From Caproicibacter sp046707225 (GTDB taxonomy: Bacteria; Bacillota; Clostridia; Oscillospirales; Acutalibacteraceae): a stretch of DNA of 64,000 nt. Where the stretch lies: positions 1 through 64,000 of the forward strand of contig NZ_JBJKOP010000051.1 of the NCBI RefSeq assembly GCF_046707225.1, written 5' to 3'. Shown piece after piece: positions 42,015-50,357 of the stretch. Numbering within the stretch: the stretch's first letter is position 1; every line of letters begins with the position of its first letter. The position numbers and the translations under genes were made by a program. A model generated the notes under the pieces. It ran no database searches. It worked only from the letters and a program-made list of their open reading frames with translations, and had not been told where the DNA came from.

Positions 42015-42050
42015 CAAGATATGGATACATAGAACTGTACCCATATCTTG
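42015..42050. repeat. 10-bp inverted repeat in an intergenic gap
   Basis: CAAGATATGG and CCATATCTTG are perfect 10-bp arms around 16 bases, which can add three more pairs (TAC/GTA). It is followed by AAAAAA on the plus strand, i.e. preceded by T's on the minus strand, so it is not a standard terminator. It lies about 70 bases after the stop of the 42121-42639 gene. Function unknown. Confidence 0.4.
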
Positions 42051-42120
42051 AAAAAAGCCCATTTACTTTAAATCCGACAAGAGCAAGAGTTTCCAGAACA
42101 CGGGAGCCGGAAGCATCTTA

Positions 42121-42639
42121 TCATGCATGATTAAGAATCCATTGGACAGCATCCAGTAAATCCTCCGCTATATAGGCGGCTCTATCAGGATCCCATTGAT
42201 TGGAATACAGGCCCATTGCTCCGTTACCCGCGCCGGTTCTTACCAGTATCACTTTTGTGCCTGCACTTATCCCGGAAGCCATATCGCTCCACCTGTCACC
42301 AATTACAAAGCACTCGGAAAGTTGCAAATGATACTTTATTCTCATTCGATTGATCATATATGCGCTAGGTTTGCGACATTTGCAATGGTCGGCCGGTCTA
42401 TGAGGACAAATACAAAGATCATCGAATCCCAGAGAGTAGAGCTCTGTTTCAAAATCTTTATAGGCTACTTTTCCCTCTGAAAGATCCGGTTGATTTGTAA
42501 AGGCAAACAATTTATATCCTTTATTTTTCAGCAGATCAATCGCTTTTCTGGAAAATGGAAATAGTTTAAACTCATGTGGGAATGTAACTTCATCTCCGCC
42601 GCCGATGGTTCCGTCACGATCTATAAAAACCGCTTTCAT
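42121..42639 (-). CDS. HAD-IIIA phosphatase, GmhB-like
   Basis: A 172-residue HAD-IIIA phosphatase. Motif I is FIDRDGTIGG, motif II is AFTNQPDL, the zinc-binding loop is CICPHRPADHCKCRKP, and motif IV is VIGDRWSDM. The layout is that of GmhB/HisB-N enzymes, which act on heptose or related bisphosphates and histidinol phosphate. No heptose or histidine gene is nearby, so the substrate is open. It lies 70 bases after the P-loop kinase gene on the same strand and may be co-transcribed. Confidence 0.87.
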   Translation of the reverse strand: MKAVFIDRDGTIGGGDEVTFPHEFKLFPFSRKAIDLLKNKGYKLFAFTNQPDLSEGKVAYKDFETELYSLGFDDLCICPHRPADHCKCRKPSAYMINRMRIKYHLQLSECFVIGDRWSDMASGISAGTKVILVRTGAGNGAMGLYSNQWDPDRAAYIAEDLLDAVQWILNHA

Positions 42640-42708
42640 TTTTTCTCCTGTGTCCTATCGGGTCAATGATTATGAAAATATTGAAACAAATTCAATTTCC
42701 TTCATTCT

Positions 42709-43293
42709 TCAAGACTCAAGAATCCCAAGTATTTCTCTCATGGATTGATTATATTCGTCGTCTGAGGAATTTTTAAAAACCAACAAATCATCCTTGCAGG
42801 ACGGGTCGTCGAGTTCTTTGGGAATGTTGAAATTTACCCCCGCAATATATTGATCCCAGTTGGCAAGTTTCCATGAATCCCTGTCACTGTTCCGCTGAAT
42901 CATTCTCTGCTTGACCACTTCAACGTCTGTCTGCACCCAGATCACGATCAATTTCGCATTCTTCCGCCAGAGTTTTTCTCTCAGGTGGTCCATATAGCTT
43001 TTGTCCCGAACTTCTTTTGTAAAAGGAGCGTTAATCAGGACAATATCATCGTATTCCAATGCCTCAAGCGCAAGATCAATAATAGCGGCGTATTCATAAT
43101 CTCTGATATTCTTTTTAAAAAACTCAGAACTTCTGTTGTACTCTTCGTTCGCAACGGCAAAAATCTGTTTGGACAGCACAATGAGCGTATCCTTGTCCAG
43201 ATAAACAACATGCTTCAGATTTGTCGCAAGCTTCCTCGAGATATAAGTTTTCCCGCAGGCCGGCGGAGACGTGACAAGGATCAGTTCTTTCAT
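42709..43293 (-). CDS. P-loop kinase-like ATPase
   Basis: A 194-residue protein with an N-terminal Walker A (TSPPACGKTYIS), a short core and IVIWVQTDVEVVKQRMIQRN, which resembles the LID-like region of small-molecule kinases (AAA_33/zeta-toxin-like P-loop fold). It probably phosphorylates a small molecule. The GmhB-like phosphatase lies just downstream on the same strand. No antitoxin-like ORF was found beside it, so a toxin role is not supported. Confidence 0.75.
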   Translation of the reverse strand: MKELILVTSPPACGKTYISRKLATNLKHVVYLDKDTLIVLSKQIFAVANEEYNRSSEFFKKNIRDYEYAAIIDLALEALEYDDIVLINAPFTKEVRDKSYMDHLREKLWRKNAKLIVIWVQTDVEVVKQRMIQRNSDRDSWKLANWDQYIAGVNFNIPKELDDPSCKDDLLVFKNSSDDEYNQSMREILGILES

Positions 43294-43334
43294 ATTTTTT
43301 TACCTCTTCCTGTCTGTTTTTGCTCAAATTTAGT

Positions 43335-44213
43335 TCACTTCGATTGTTTGCACATTTTTAAGAAGCGCTGCATGGGCACGGTCAGAAACTTATCCGTGCG
43401 GTAAATGATGGAAAGCGCCCAGGGAAATTCCGGATTTTTCAGATGGAGCTGGCACAAACGGTTGGCATACAGCTTGTCAATCAAGGGCTTTGGCAAAATG
43501 CTGGCGCCCTGATTATTTGCAACCATTTCCAGGATCAAATCCCACTGAGAGCTTTCAAAAACGATGTTTGGCACAAAGCCTGCCGCTTTGCAGCGTTCCA
43601 GCATTACATCGTAATACATATAGTCCGGAGAAACCATTAGCAGACGCTCCGACCCTAAAGATCCAAAATTCACGCTGTGTTTCGCGGCAAGAGGATGCTG
43701 CTTGGGGACAACCAGCACGGCCTCCGAGGAAAAAACAGTTTGGCTGTAAAACTTACTGTCTGAAAACGGCTCGATGACTACGCCCAAGTCGAGCGTTCCG
43801 TCATCGACCAAATCCCTGATCAATTTGGATGTAATCTCCGTAATCTGTAAGTCGGTTTCCGGATAGGCCTGACGAAATTGATAAATCAGCGAAGAAAAAT
43901 AGATGGTTCCGGCGGAGGGAGGAAGCCCAAGAGTCAGGGTGCCGCCTGCACACCGCAGTTTTTCCTCCAGCTGCTGCGTCTGTTCATTATAATAGTCCAG
44001 CAAATTTGTTGCGTATTCGTAAAATGCCAAACCGTCCTGCGTAATCAGAAGATCTTTCGAACGACGTCCGATGAATTCCGCCTGAAATTCATTCTCAAGC
44101 GCGCGAATGGCTTTGCTTAGGGTCGATTGGCTGACGAAAAGTTTCTCAGCCGCCTTTGTAAAACTGCGCCGTTTTACAACTTCCACATAGTAAGCGAGCT
44201 GAACCATTGTCAT
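43335..44213 (-). CDS. LysR-family regulator of the divergent MFS/CoA-transferase operon
   Basis: A 292-residue LysR-type regulator. The winged helix-turn-helix is at 1-60 (SFTKAAEKLFVSQSTLSKAI) and the effector-binding domain follows from about 90 (TLTLGLPPSAGTIYFSSL). GAAGGAAAT precedes the ATG. It is divergent from the MFS gene across 250 bases holding a perfect palindrome at 44314, the usual arrangement for a LysR activator responding to a substrate or product of its target operon. The inducer may be an organic acid. Confidence 0.92.
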   Translation of the reverse strand: MTMVQLAYYVEVVKRRSFTKAAEKLFVSQSTLSKAIRALENEFQAEFIGRRSKDLLITQDGLAFYEYATNLLDYYNEQTQQLEEKLRCAGGTLTLGLPPSAGTIYFSSLIYQFRQAYPETDLQITEITSKLIRDLVDDGTLDLGVVIEPFSDSKFYSQTVFSSEAVLVVPKQHPLAAKHSVNFGSLGSERLLMVSPDYMYYDVMLERCKAAGFVPNIVFESSQWDLILEMVANNQGASILPKPLIDKLYANRLCQLHLKNPEFPWALSIIYRTDKFLTVPMQRFLKMCKQSK

Positions 44214-44313
44214 TGGAATTTCCTTCTCAATTTTTTATTTTCGTGATTACACCTGTTATTATACTTAAAATTCGATTAATTGCAAATTCTAAAATTACCG
44301 CATAAGGTTTTTT

Positions 44314-44332
44314 GTATGAATTTGATTCATAC
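44314..44332. promoter_or_regulatory. LysR-type operator
   Basis: GTATGAAT and ATTCATAC are perfect 8-bp arms around TTG, and another GTATGAAT half site starts at 44335. Together they lie upstream of the MFS -10 box (TATAAT at 44375-44380, with a poor -35), as expected for an activator-dependent promoter. Confidence 0.7.
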
Positions 44333-44374
44333 GGGTATGAATTTTTTGTATTTTTGTTCCGAAAAACACCGTGT

Positions 44375-44380
44375 TATAAT
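44375..44380 (+). promoter_or_regulatory. -10 box of the MFS/CoA-transferase operon
   Basis: TATAAT with no good -35 at 17 bases. Activation by the LysR protein bound at 44314 would explain the weak -35. Confidence 0.55.
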
Positions 44381-44466
44381 AATGGCAGAGGGATGCTTGG
44401 CCAAAGCAGACAAAATTGAATGAACTGCTTGTGTGCGGCCGTATGCAAGCGAGAGGAGCGATCGTT

Positions 44467-45675
44467 GTGCAAGCGCAAGAGAAAAAAGTATCTTCCGCGA
44501 GAGCCATTTTAATTGAAATGGTGATGTTTTTTACATACGCTTTCTTTGCCGTAAACTGGGTCGCCGGCAGTACGCTTACCCCGCAGATTATGAAGTATTT
44601 TAATTTGCAGTCGTTTGCGTCGGCAACTTTTATTTCCAATGCCATTACCATTGCAAAAATCATTGGTAACTTTATGGCTGCCGGAATTCTAGTCAGGCTG
44701 CTGCCAAAAAAGGCGATCGGCTTAGGTTCCGGGCTTATTGTGGCCGGCAGCGCGATGGCTGTTCTGGCGCCGCAGTACTGGATGTTTATTTTAGGACGTT
44801 TTCTGATGGGCTTTGGCGGCGCGCTGTATGTGGTTTATTTCAACCCCGTTGTCATTCACTTTTTTGCCCCCGAAAAGCGCCCGACGGTCAATGCGTTTAA
44901 TAACGTGGCCTACAATGTCGGAGGAATCATCGCAATGCTGATCGTCGGCCCGGTGATCCGCTGGCTGCAGACCTGGCAGTACAGCATGGCATTCTTTGCG
45001 GTGATCAGCGCCATACTGTTTCTGGCATGGCCGGCTTTGGGAGAGGATTTTGAGCTGAACCGTTCCGCTGCCGGGGACACGGAAAAATACACCTTAAGAG
45101 ATGCGCTCAAAGAAAAAATCAACTGGTTATTGCCTCTTACCTATTCCGGACTGCTGACCTTTTACATTGTTCTGCTCAATATTTTCCCAATTTCCGGCGT
45201 AACGGCAATCAGCTCTAAAACACTCAGCACTTTGGTAGCCGTCGGCGGTGTTGTCGGCTCTTTACTGGCAATAGCCCTGTCGAAGGTATACTTTAAGCGT
45301 CTGCCTGTAATCCGTTGGAGCGGCCTTGCCATGACCTTGTTCGGCGCATTGATGTTTTACACGAAAAACGACGTTCTTTCGGTGATTGCCGCTTTCGCCA
45401 TCGGCGTTGTCATGTTCCTGCCCGTCACCTCCCTTGTGTTGATTCCGCAGGAATTGCCGAATATGTCCCCTGCAAAGTTAACATCCATTATGGGCCTGTT
45501 CTGGGCATTGTCCTATGTGATTGAATCGGTTGCATTCTACCTGATTGGCATTGCAATCGACAAAGCCGGGTATTCGGTTGGACTGACCATCGCGCTGGTA
45601 CTGAGTGCAACCTTCTTCGTAGGATCATTCTTTCTCACGGAAACAGGGCACTCAGCAAAGAAAAAAAATCAGTAA
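44467..45675 (+). CDS. MFS transporter, probably for an organic acid
   Basis: A 402-residue major facilitator with about twelve transmembrane helices (for example MVMFFTYAFFAVNWVAGS, ISNAITIAKIIGNFMAAGIL, LGRFLMGFGGALYVVYF). The RFLMGFGGA segment is the MFS motif in helix 4 and the basic loop LPKKAIG follows helix 2. GTG at 44467 is chosen because GAGAGGAG lies upstream; longer starts at 44416 and 44443 have none. It is co-transcribed with a CoA-transferase 21 bases downstream, suggesting that it carries a carboxylic acid that is then activated to its CoA ester. Confidence 0.85.
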   Translation: MQAQEKKVSSARAILIEMVMFFTYAFFAVNWVAGSTLTPQIMKYFNLQSFASATFISNAITIAKIIGNFMAAGILVRLLPKKAIGLGSGLIVAGSAMAVLAPQYWMFILGRFLMGFGGALYVVYFNPVVIHFFAPEKRPTVNAFNNVAYNVGGIIAMLIVGPVIRWLQTWQYSMAFFAVISAILFLAWPALGEDFELNRSAAGDTEKYTLRDALKEKINWLLPLTYSGLLTFYIVLLNIFPISGVTAISSKTLSTLVAVGGVVGSLLAIALSKVYFKRLPVIRWSGLAMTLFGALMFYTKNDVLSVIAAFAIGVVMFLPVTSLVLIPQELPNMSPAKLTSIMGLFWALSYVIESVAFYLIGIAIDKAGYSVGLTIALVLSATFFVGSFFLTETGHSAKKKNQ

Positions 45676-45696
45676 ATTCAGAAAGGAAATCTTTTC

Positions 45697-47031
45697 ATGA
45701 AAACGTTTGAAGAACTATACCGGGAGAAAAAAATGACCGCCGAACAGGCGCTGGAATTGATTCAGGATAACGATTATATGTTTTCCGCTCAAGCAACCGG
45801 GGAACCGGAAGCAATTCTTGAAAAATTACAGCACCTGAAAAAAACCGGCGTAAAAAACACGGTTCTGAACACCTGCCTGCCCCTGAAGTATTACGAAGCC
45901 TTCAAAGACCCGGAGATGAAGGGGATTATGGCGCATAACGGATGGTTTTTCAGCGCCGGTCTGCGTGATGCACAGACGAAAAAGCTGGTGAGCGATATGC
46001 CCCAAAGCTCCACCTCCATTCTGCGCAAAACCCTTGACCGCATCGCTTACGAAAAACGCCGTCCCGTGTTGCTGGCCACAGTGTCCCCCATGGATCGGCA
46101 CGGCTATATGTCCCTTTCCGTCAGCGCGATTTATGAGCGCGACATCATCAACAAAGGGGCGTTGGTCCTTGTAGAGGTGAACCCCAATTACCCCCGTACT
46201 TTCGGTGACACACAGGTTCATATTTCAGAGGTTGCCGCGGTTGTGGAATCCGACCGCCCCATTTTCAAAAGCACAGTAGGTCAATACACCGAAACAGACG
46301 CGGCAATCGGCAAATATGTCGCTTCGCTGATTGAGGACGGCTCTACGATTCAGCTGGGAATCGGCAATATCCCGAACGCGGTGGCTACAGAGCTGAAAAG
46401 CAAGCACCATTTGGGAATCCACACGGAAATGTTTACCGAAACCATGGTGGATTTGATTGAATGCGGCGCAGTAGACAATTCTCAAAAAGGTCTGCTCAAC
46501 GGTTATTCGGTATGCTCTTTCACAATGGGCAGTCAGAGGCTGTACGACTTCATTGACAACAATCCCTCTGTTTTGTTCAAATCCTGTACCTTTACCAACG
46601 ACCCATTCACCATCAGGAAAAATAACAAATTTGTCTCGGTGAATGCCACGCTGGAAATCGATTTGACCGGACAGTGTGCTTCGGAAACGGTCGGCCACGT
46701 CCAGTGGTCCGGTACGGGTGGACAGTCGGAGACCGTGCAGGGCGCACAGATGTCTCCCGGCGGCAAGTCAATTATCGCCATGCACTCCACCTACACCACT
46801 AAAGACGAAAACGGCAAAGAGGTTCTTCACTCGAAGATTGTGCCGTTTTTGCAGAAAGGCTCCGTCGTTACCACGTCCCGCAACGACACGGATTACGTGG
46901 TAACGGAATACGGGATTGCCTGGCTGCGCGGGCTAAATGTGAGCCGTCGCGTCGAAGCTCTCATCAGCATTGCGCATCCGGACTTTCGCGAGGAGCTGCG
47001 CCGTCAAGCAGAAATAAATAAAATTTGGTAA
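45697..47031 (+). CDS. Acetyl-CoA hydrolase/CoA-transferase family enzyme
   Basis: A 444-residue family I-like CoA-transferase of the butyrate/4-hydroxybutyrate:acetate CoA-transferase group. The GIGNIPNAV oxyanion loop, the catalytic Glu near 244 in LGIHTEMFTET, the VNATLEIDLTGQ stretch and QWSGTGGQSE (CoA-binding glycine loop) are characteristic. It would transfer CoA from acetyl-CoA or another thioester to an imported acid. AAAGGAAA precedes the ATG. Whether the acid is butyrate, crotonate, hydroxybutyrate or another cannot be told. The LysR gene and MFS carrier upstream make an inducible uptake-activation unit. Confidence 0.9.
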   Translation: MKTFEELYREKKMTAEQALELIQDNDYMFSAQATGEPEAILEKLQHLKKTGVKNTVLNTCLPLKYYEAFKDPEMKGIMAHNGWFFSAGLRDAQTKKLVSDMPQSSTSILRKTLDRIAYEKRRPVLLATVSPMDRHGYMSLSVSAIYERDIINKGALVLVEVNPNYPRTFGDTQVHISEVAAVVESDRPIFKSTVGQYTETDAAIGKYVASLIEDGSTIQLGIGNIPNAVATELKSKHHLGIHTEMFTETMVDLIECGAVDNSQKGLLNGYSVCSFTMGSQRLYDFIDNNPSVLFKSCTFTNDPFTIRKNNKFVSVNATLEIDLTGQCASETVGHVQWSGTGGQSETVQGAQMSPGGKSIIAMHSTYTTKDENGKEVLHSKIVPFLQKGSVVTTSRNDTDYVVTEYGIAWLRGLNVSRRVEALISIAHPDFREELRRQAEINKIW

Positions 47032-47055
47032 AATCAGGCGTTTGCCCTTTCTATT

Positions 47056-47093
47056 GCCCCCCTGTTGTAGTTGTTCTTTCTACAGCAGGGGGC
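47056..47093 (+). terminator. Hairpin after the CoA-transferase gene
   Basis: GCCCCCCTGTTGTAG and CTACAGCAGGGGGC pair over about 14 bases (with one G-T pair and one bulge) 24 bases after the stop. No T-run follows. The rest of the gap to 47237 shows no clear signal besides AGGAGG. Confidence 0.6.
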
Positions 47094-47236
47094 ATCGTAA
47101 TACACAGTATTTAGGTTCTGCCTGATATTCCGGGTTGATCAGCGGGAGACAAATTAATATGCCGCCATTTCTCCCTCATAAAGGCATTGAGAAGAGCTAA
47201 ACTATAGGAAATAGATCTTCTGCAGGAGGGAAACGA

Positions 47237-48115
47237 ATCACGAAAGATAAATTCACCCGGAAAGATTTTAAAATAGCCTTATCCATGTTTTTATGCGTGA
47301 CAGCGGTTAATTTTCTCAATTTGGAATATGCCTTATTTGCAATCCTTGCCGCGATTTTCTCCATACAAAATACAATAGAGAATTCCCTTAAATCCGGTTT
47401 GCAAAGATTTCTCGGGACTGTTCTGGGGGCCGGTTTCGGATATCTATTTGCAATGATTCAGCCCCGGAATCCCTTTTTGGTCGGAATCGGAGCTGTGATT
47501 CTGGCAATCCTCTGTGAATTTTTACGATGGGAAAAGGGAATTTCAATCGCGGTTGTTGTTTTCGCGTCTATTATGCTGACAAACGATAAGGACCTTTTGC
47601 ATTACAGCGTTAACTGGGTCATAGTTACCTTGGTCGGCATTTTAATCGCGATTGCTGTGAATGAGCTGATCTTCCCACCAAACAGTCTGGTACAAATACG
47701 AAGAGACATCGAAGACATTGCAGCAAATATTAAAAACACCGTGAGGGAATTATTATGTGAGGGCAATGACGTCGATCTCGACAATTTAAGAGACAGAATT
47801 ATTAAATCAATCGATGCGCTTGAAACTTATGCGGATGAATATAAGCGCAAGGCAATAAAAAGCGCAGATTTCGCTTATGTCAAAAAGAAAATAGAATCGA
47901 TGATGCGAGTGATGTCCAATTTGGACACCGTGGACAAAATCGGAAAAGAATGCACATTGAACTCCGATAATGTCGCAAAAACAAACGAGTTAAAACTCGG
48001 TCAAATCGAGCCGCAGCAATATGAAAATAAAGACAGAAACATTATTTACAATTACAATGTCGGTGAAATTCTTGATGCGCTTCCGGAACTGATCGAAATA
48101 AAACGAGCCCCCTGA
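47237..48115 (+). CDS. ArAE/FUSC-like membrane protein (aromatic acid exporter family)
   Basis: A protein of 276-292 residues with an N-terminal membrane domain of about five or six helices (for example FLCVTAVNFLNLEYALFAIL, LVGIGAVILAILCEFL, WVIVTLVGILIAIAVNELIF) and a cytoplasmic helical C-terminal domain. This matches the ArAE (DUF939/FUSC-like) family, whose better-known members export aromatic acids. The first ATG is at 47285 but has no ribosome site. A good AGGAGG stands seven bases before an in-frame ATC at 47237, giving TKDKFTRKDFKIALS before the first helix, so I place the start there. Either a rare ATC start or a mutated ATG is possible. The fallback start is 47285. Confidence 0.75.
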   Translation: MTKDKFTRKDFKIALSMFLCVTAVNFLNLEYALFAILAAIFSIQNTIENSLKSGLQRFLGTVLGAGFGYLFAMIQPRNPFLVGIGAVILAILCEFLRWEKGISIAVVVFASIMLTNDKDLLHYSVNWVIVTLVGILIAIAVNELIFPPNSLVQIRRDIEDIAANIKNTVRELLCEGNDVDLDNLRDRIIKSIDALETYADEYKRKAIKSADFAYVKKKIESMMRVMSNLDTVDKIGKECTLNSDNVAKTNELKLGQIEPQQYENKDRNIIYNYNVGEILDALPELIEIKRAP

Positions 48116-48177
48116 AAAATTCCGGCAGGCCGGCAAGTGCCGTCCGTGGGACCGGCTTTTCCCGTAAGACGACAAAA

Positions 48178-48221
48178 GAACCTCTCAAAGCCAGGAGCAT
48201 GACTCCGGTTTGGAGGGGTTC
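48178..48221. terminator. Hairpin between the ArAE-like and SGNH genes
   Basis: The segments GAACCTCTCAAAGCC and GGTTTGGAGGGGTTC pair with one bulge, around GAG/CTC inner pairs. It lies between convergent genes. Confidence 0.5.
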
Positions 48222-48255
48222 CGCCGCGGCGCGGCGCCCGAAAAGCATATCCGCT

Positions 48256-48840
48256 TCAGGCGGTCGCGAGCTTCTTCCTAATCAGCCCCGCCACCTGCTC
48301 CGCGCAAAGGCGGTAGCCCTCTTCCGTAAGGTGAAGCCCGTCGCCGCATTTGTAGTAGTGATTCCCTTTGAGCATCAGCGCATAGAGATCGTTTACCGCA
48401 ATATTTTCCTGCGCCATCAGCTTTCTTGCGGCCTCATTATATGTTTCGACCCATGAATTGTCATAGCTGATCCCCGCGCCGGTGCCGTCAAGGGCAAACC
48501 CCTGCTCCGCCACAGGCGTCGTGGTGGCAAAAATGGCCTCGGCACCGTTGCGGCGAATTTCGCGGATAATCCGTTTCAGAAAATGCAGATACTCGTCCAC
48601 AGGGTGCATCGCCTCCGTCATCGGAGCCTCCACGTTCATATCCCAATAGCCGTTGTTCCAATGCACGATGTCGAATTTTCCGTAATTTTTAAAAAACTGA
48701 TTTGCCTGCCAAAGCGTGTAGGAAGAAAAGCGCCCGTTGTCCTCATCGTAATAAACCTCGCATTCGCCCTCAAGCAAATCCTTTACAATCCCGTCGTAGC
48801 CCATCCGGATCGAATCCCCCAGCAAAAGCACTTTTTTCAC
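48256..48840 (-). CDS. SGNH/GDSL-family hydrolase
   Basis: A 194-residue SGNH hydrolase. Block I is LLLGDSIRMGY (nucleophile Ser), block III is HWNNGYWD (Asn), and block V is DGLHLTEEGY (Asp/His). No signal peptide is present, so it is cytoplasmic. Such enzymes remove acyl groups, often acetyl esters from carbohydrates. Here the GTG start overlaps the nagB stop, linking it to amino-sugar catabolism; it could deacetylate O-acetylated amino sugars. Whether it could do the N-deacetylation normally done by NagA is not known. Confidence 0.85.
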   Translation of the reverse strand: MKKVLLLGDSIRMGYDGIVKDLLEGECEVYYDEDNGRFSSYTLWQANQFFKNYGKFDIVHWNNGYWDMNVEAPMTEAMHPVDEYLHFLKRIIREIRRNGAEAIFATTTPVAEQGFALDGTGAGISYDNSWVETYNEAARKLMAQENIAVNDLYALMLKGNHYYKCGDGLHLTEEGYRLCAEQVAGLIRKKLATA

Positions 48841-49604
48841 GGCGCATTTCTCCGCTCCACACTGCCGGGATATTTCTTCAGGACGGCGGAAAGCGCCGCA
48901 TCGTCCGCCACAACCGTCACACAGGGGTGCATCTGCAGGATGGAAGCCGGAACCTCCGGCGTTACCGGGCCGAACAGAGAACGGCAGAGTACCTCGGCCT
49001 TTTCCTCGCCGCTTGCGATAAGGAGGATCTTTTTCGCCTGCATAATCGCCTTGATTCCCATGGTGACCGCAAACTTCGGAACGGCGTCCGCGCTTTCAAA
49101 GAATCTTGAGTTTGCGTCGATGGTCGCCTGCTTCAGTCTGACCTTGTGGGTCTTTTTGTCAAAGTCTTCATTCGGTTCGTTAAATCCGATATGGCCGGTG
49201 TTTCCGATGCCGAGAAGCTGGAGGTCAATGCCGCCGAGGCTCTCGATCAGCCGATCGTATCTTTCGCATTCCGCGTCAAGGTCCGCGGCCATGCCGTTCG
49301 GCACGTTGGTATTTTCCGGCCTGATGTTGACATGGCTGAAAAAATAATTCCGCATATAGTAAGAGTAGCTCCTGCTGTGGTCCGGAGCCAGCCCGACGTA
49401 CTCGTCCAGATTCACGCTGTGCACGCTGGAAAAATCCAGGTCGCCCTTTCCGTACCAGTCAACCAGCTGCCGGTAAACGCCGAGCGGCGTGGAGCCTGTC
49501 GCAAGTCCTAAAACGGAATCCGGTTTTAAGATCACCTGCGCAGAAATAATATTGGCCGCTTTTCGGCTCATTGCCGGATAATCCGGCGCCCATAAAATAT
49601 TCAT
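48837..49604 (-). CDS. nagB: Glucosamine-6-phosphate deaminase
   Basis: A 255-residue NagB. The LGLATGSTPLGVYRQL phosphate loop, SVNLDEYVGL (catalytic Asp), GIGNTGHIGFNEP (His/Glu of ring opening) and VTMGIKAIMQAKKILLI match. It converts GlcN-6-P to fructose-6-P and ammonium. The ATG at 49604 has AAAGGAG upstream; a longer frame to 49817 overlaps nanE and is rejected. It starts 44 bases after nanE and its stop overlaps the SGNH gene. No nagA deacetylase is visible in the window. Confidence 0.95.
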   Translation of the reverse strand: MNILWAPDYPAMSRKAANIISAQVILKPDSVLGLATGSTPLGVYRQLVDWYGKGDLDFSSVHSVNLDEYVGLAPDHSRSYSYYMRNYFFSHVNIRPENTNVPNGMAADLDAECERYDRLIESLGGIDLQLLGIGNTGHIGFNEPNEDFDKKTHKVRLKQATIDANSRFFESADAVPKFAVTMGIKAIMQAKKILLIASGEEKAEVLCRSLFGPVTPEVPASILQMHPCVTVVADDAALSAVLKKYPGSVERRNAP

Positions 49605-49647
49605 TTGATCCGTCTCCTTTGTTTTTTGTACCGGAAATTCTGCCGCT

Positions 49648-50343
49648 TCAGCCGAACACCCGCATGGCATCGACAAACCGCCTGGTAATTTCACGGGGCC
49701 TTGTGATCGCCGTTCCGACGACCGCCATCCAGACGCCGAGGTCAAATGCGGCGCGCAGCTGTTCCGGAGTCCAGATGCCGCCTTCCGCCACGATCGGCAG
49801 CCCCAGTGTTTCCGCATACTTTTTCATCAGGTCGAAATTGGGAAGTTTTACGTCCCTGGTATACTCCGTGTAACCCGACAGGGTGGTTCCCACAAGGTCG
49901 AATCCGAGGGCTTTCGCCTCCACGCCCTCCTCATAGCAGGAGGTATCCGCCATAAAAATCCGGTCCGGGTACTTCTGTTTGACCGCCGTAAAAAATTCCC
50001 GAAGCGTCAGGCGTCCCGGCCGCATCCGCGCCGTGGCGTCGACCGCGATGATATCGGCTCCGACCTTCACAAGGCCGTCCACTTCTTTCATCGTCGGGGT
50101 CAGATAAACCTCGCTATCCGGATAGTCCACTTTATGAAGCCCGATGATCGGAAGATCGACGGCACGCCTGATTTCGGCAATATCGTCCGGCGAGTTCGCG
50201 CGGATACCGACCGCGCCGCCTTCCTGAGCCGCGAAAGCCATCCGCGCCATGATTTTCGGGCTGTGCAGCGGTTCTGTCTCAAGGGCCTGGCAGGACACGA
50301 CCAGCCCGCCCTTCAGACGATTCAGCACCTCGTTTTTCTTCAT
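49648..50343 (-). CDS. nanE: N-acetylmannosamine-6-phosphate 2-epimerase
   Basis: A 231-residue TIM-barrel NanE. The VVSCQALETEPLHSP N-terminus, GAVGIRANSP, PIIGLHKVDY (catalytic Lys in this region), DIIAVDATAR, MADTSCYEEG, TTLSGYT and VAEGGIWTPEQ match the family. It turns ManNAc-6-P to GlcNAc-6-P. It is between DUF4127 and nagB in one minus-strand unit, complementing the NanK-like kinase on the other strand. Confidence 0.95.
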   Translation of the reverse strand: MKKNEVLNRLKGGLVVSCQALETEPLHSPKIMARMAFAAQEGGAVGIRANSPDDIAEIRRAVDLPIIGLHKVDYPDSEVYLTPTMKEVDGLVKVGADIIAVDATARMRPGRLTLREFFTAVKQKYPDRIFMADTSCYEEGVEAKALGFDLVGTTLSGYTEYTRDVKLPNFDLMKKYAETLGLPIVAEGGIWTPEQLRAAFDLGVWMAVVGTAITRPREITRRFVDAMRVFG

Positions 50344-50357
50344 TGAGCATCTCTTCT

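Noticed and set aside
42709..43293. Zeta-type toxin of a toxin-antitoxin pair
   Set aside because: The P-loop fold is compatible, but no small antitoxin-like ORF lies next to it and the nearest gene is a phosphatase.
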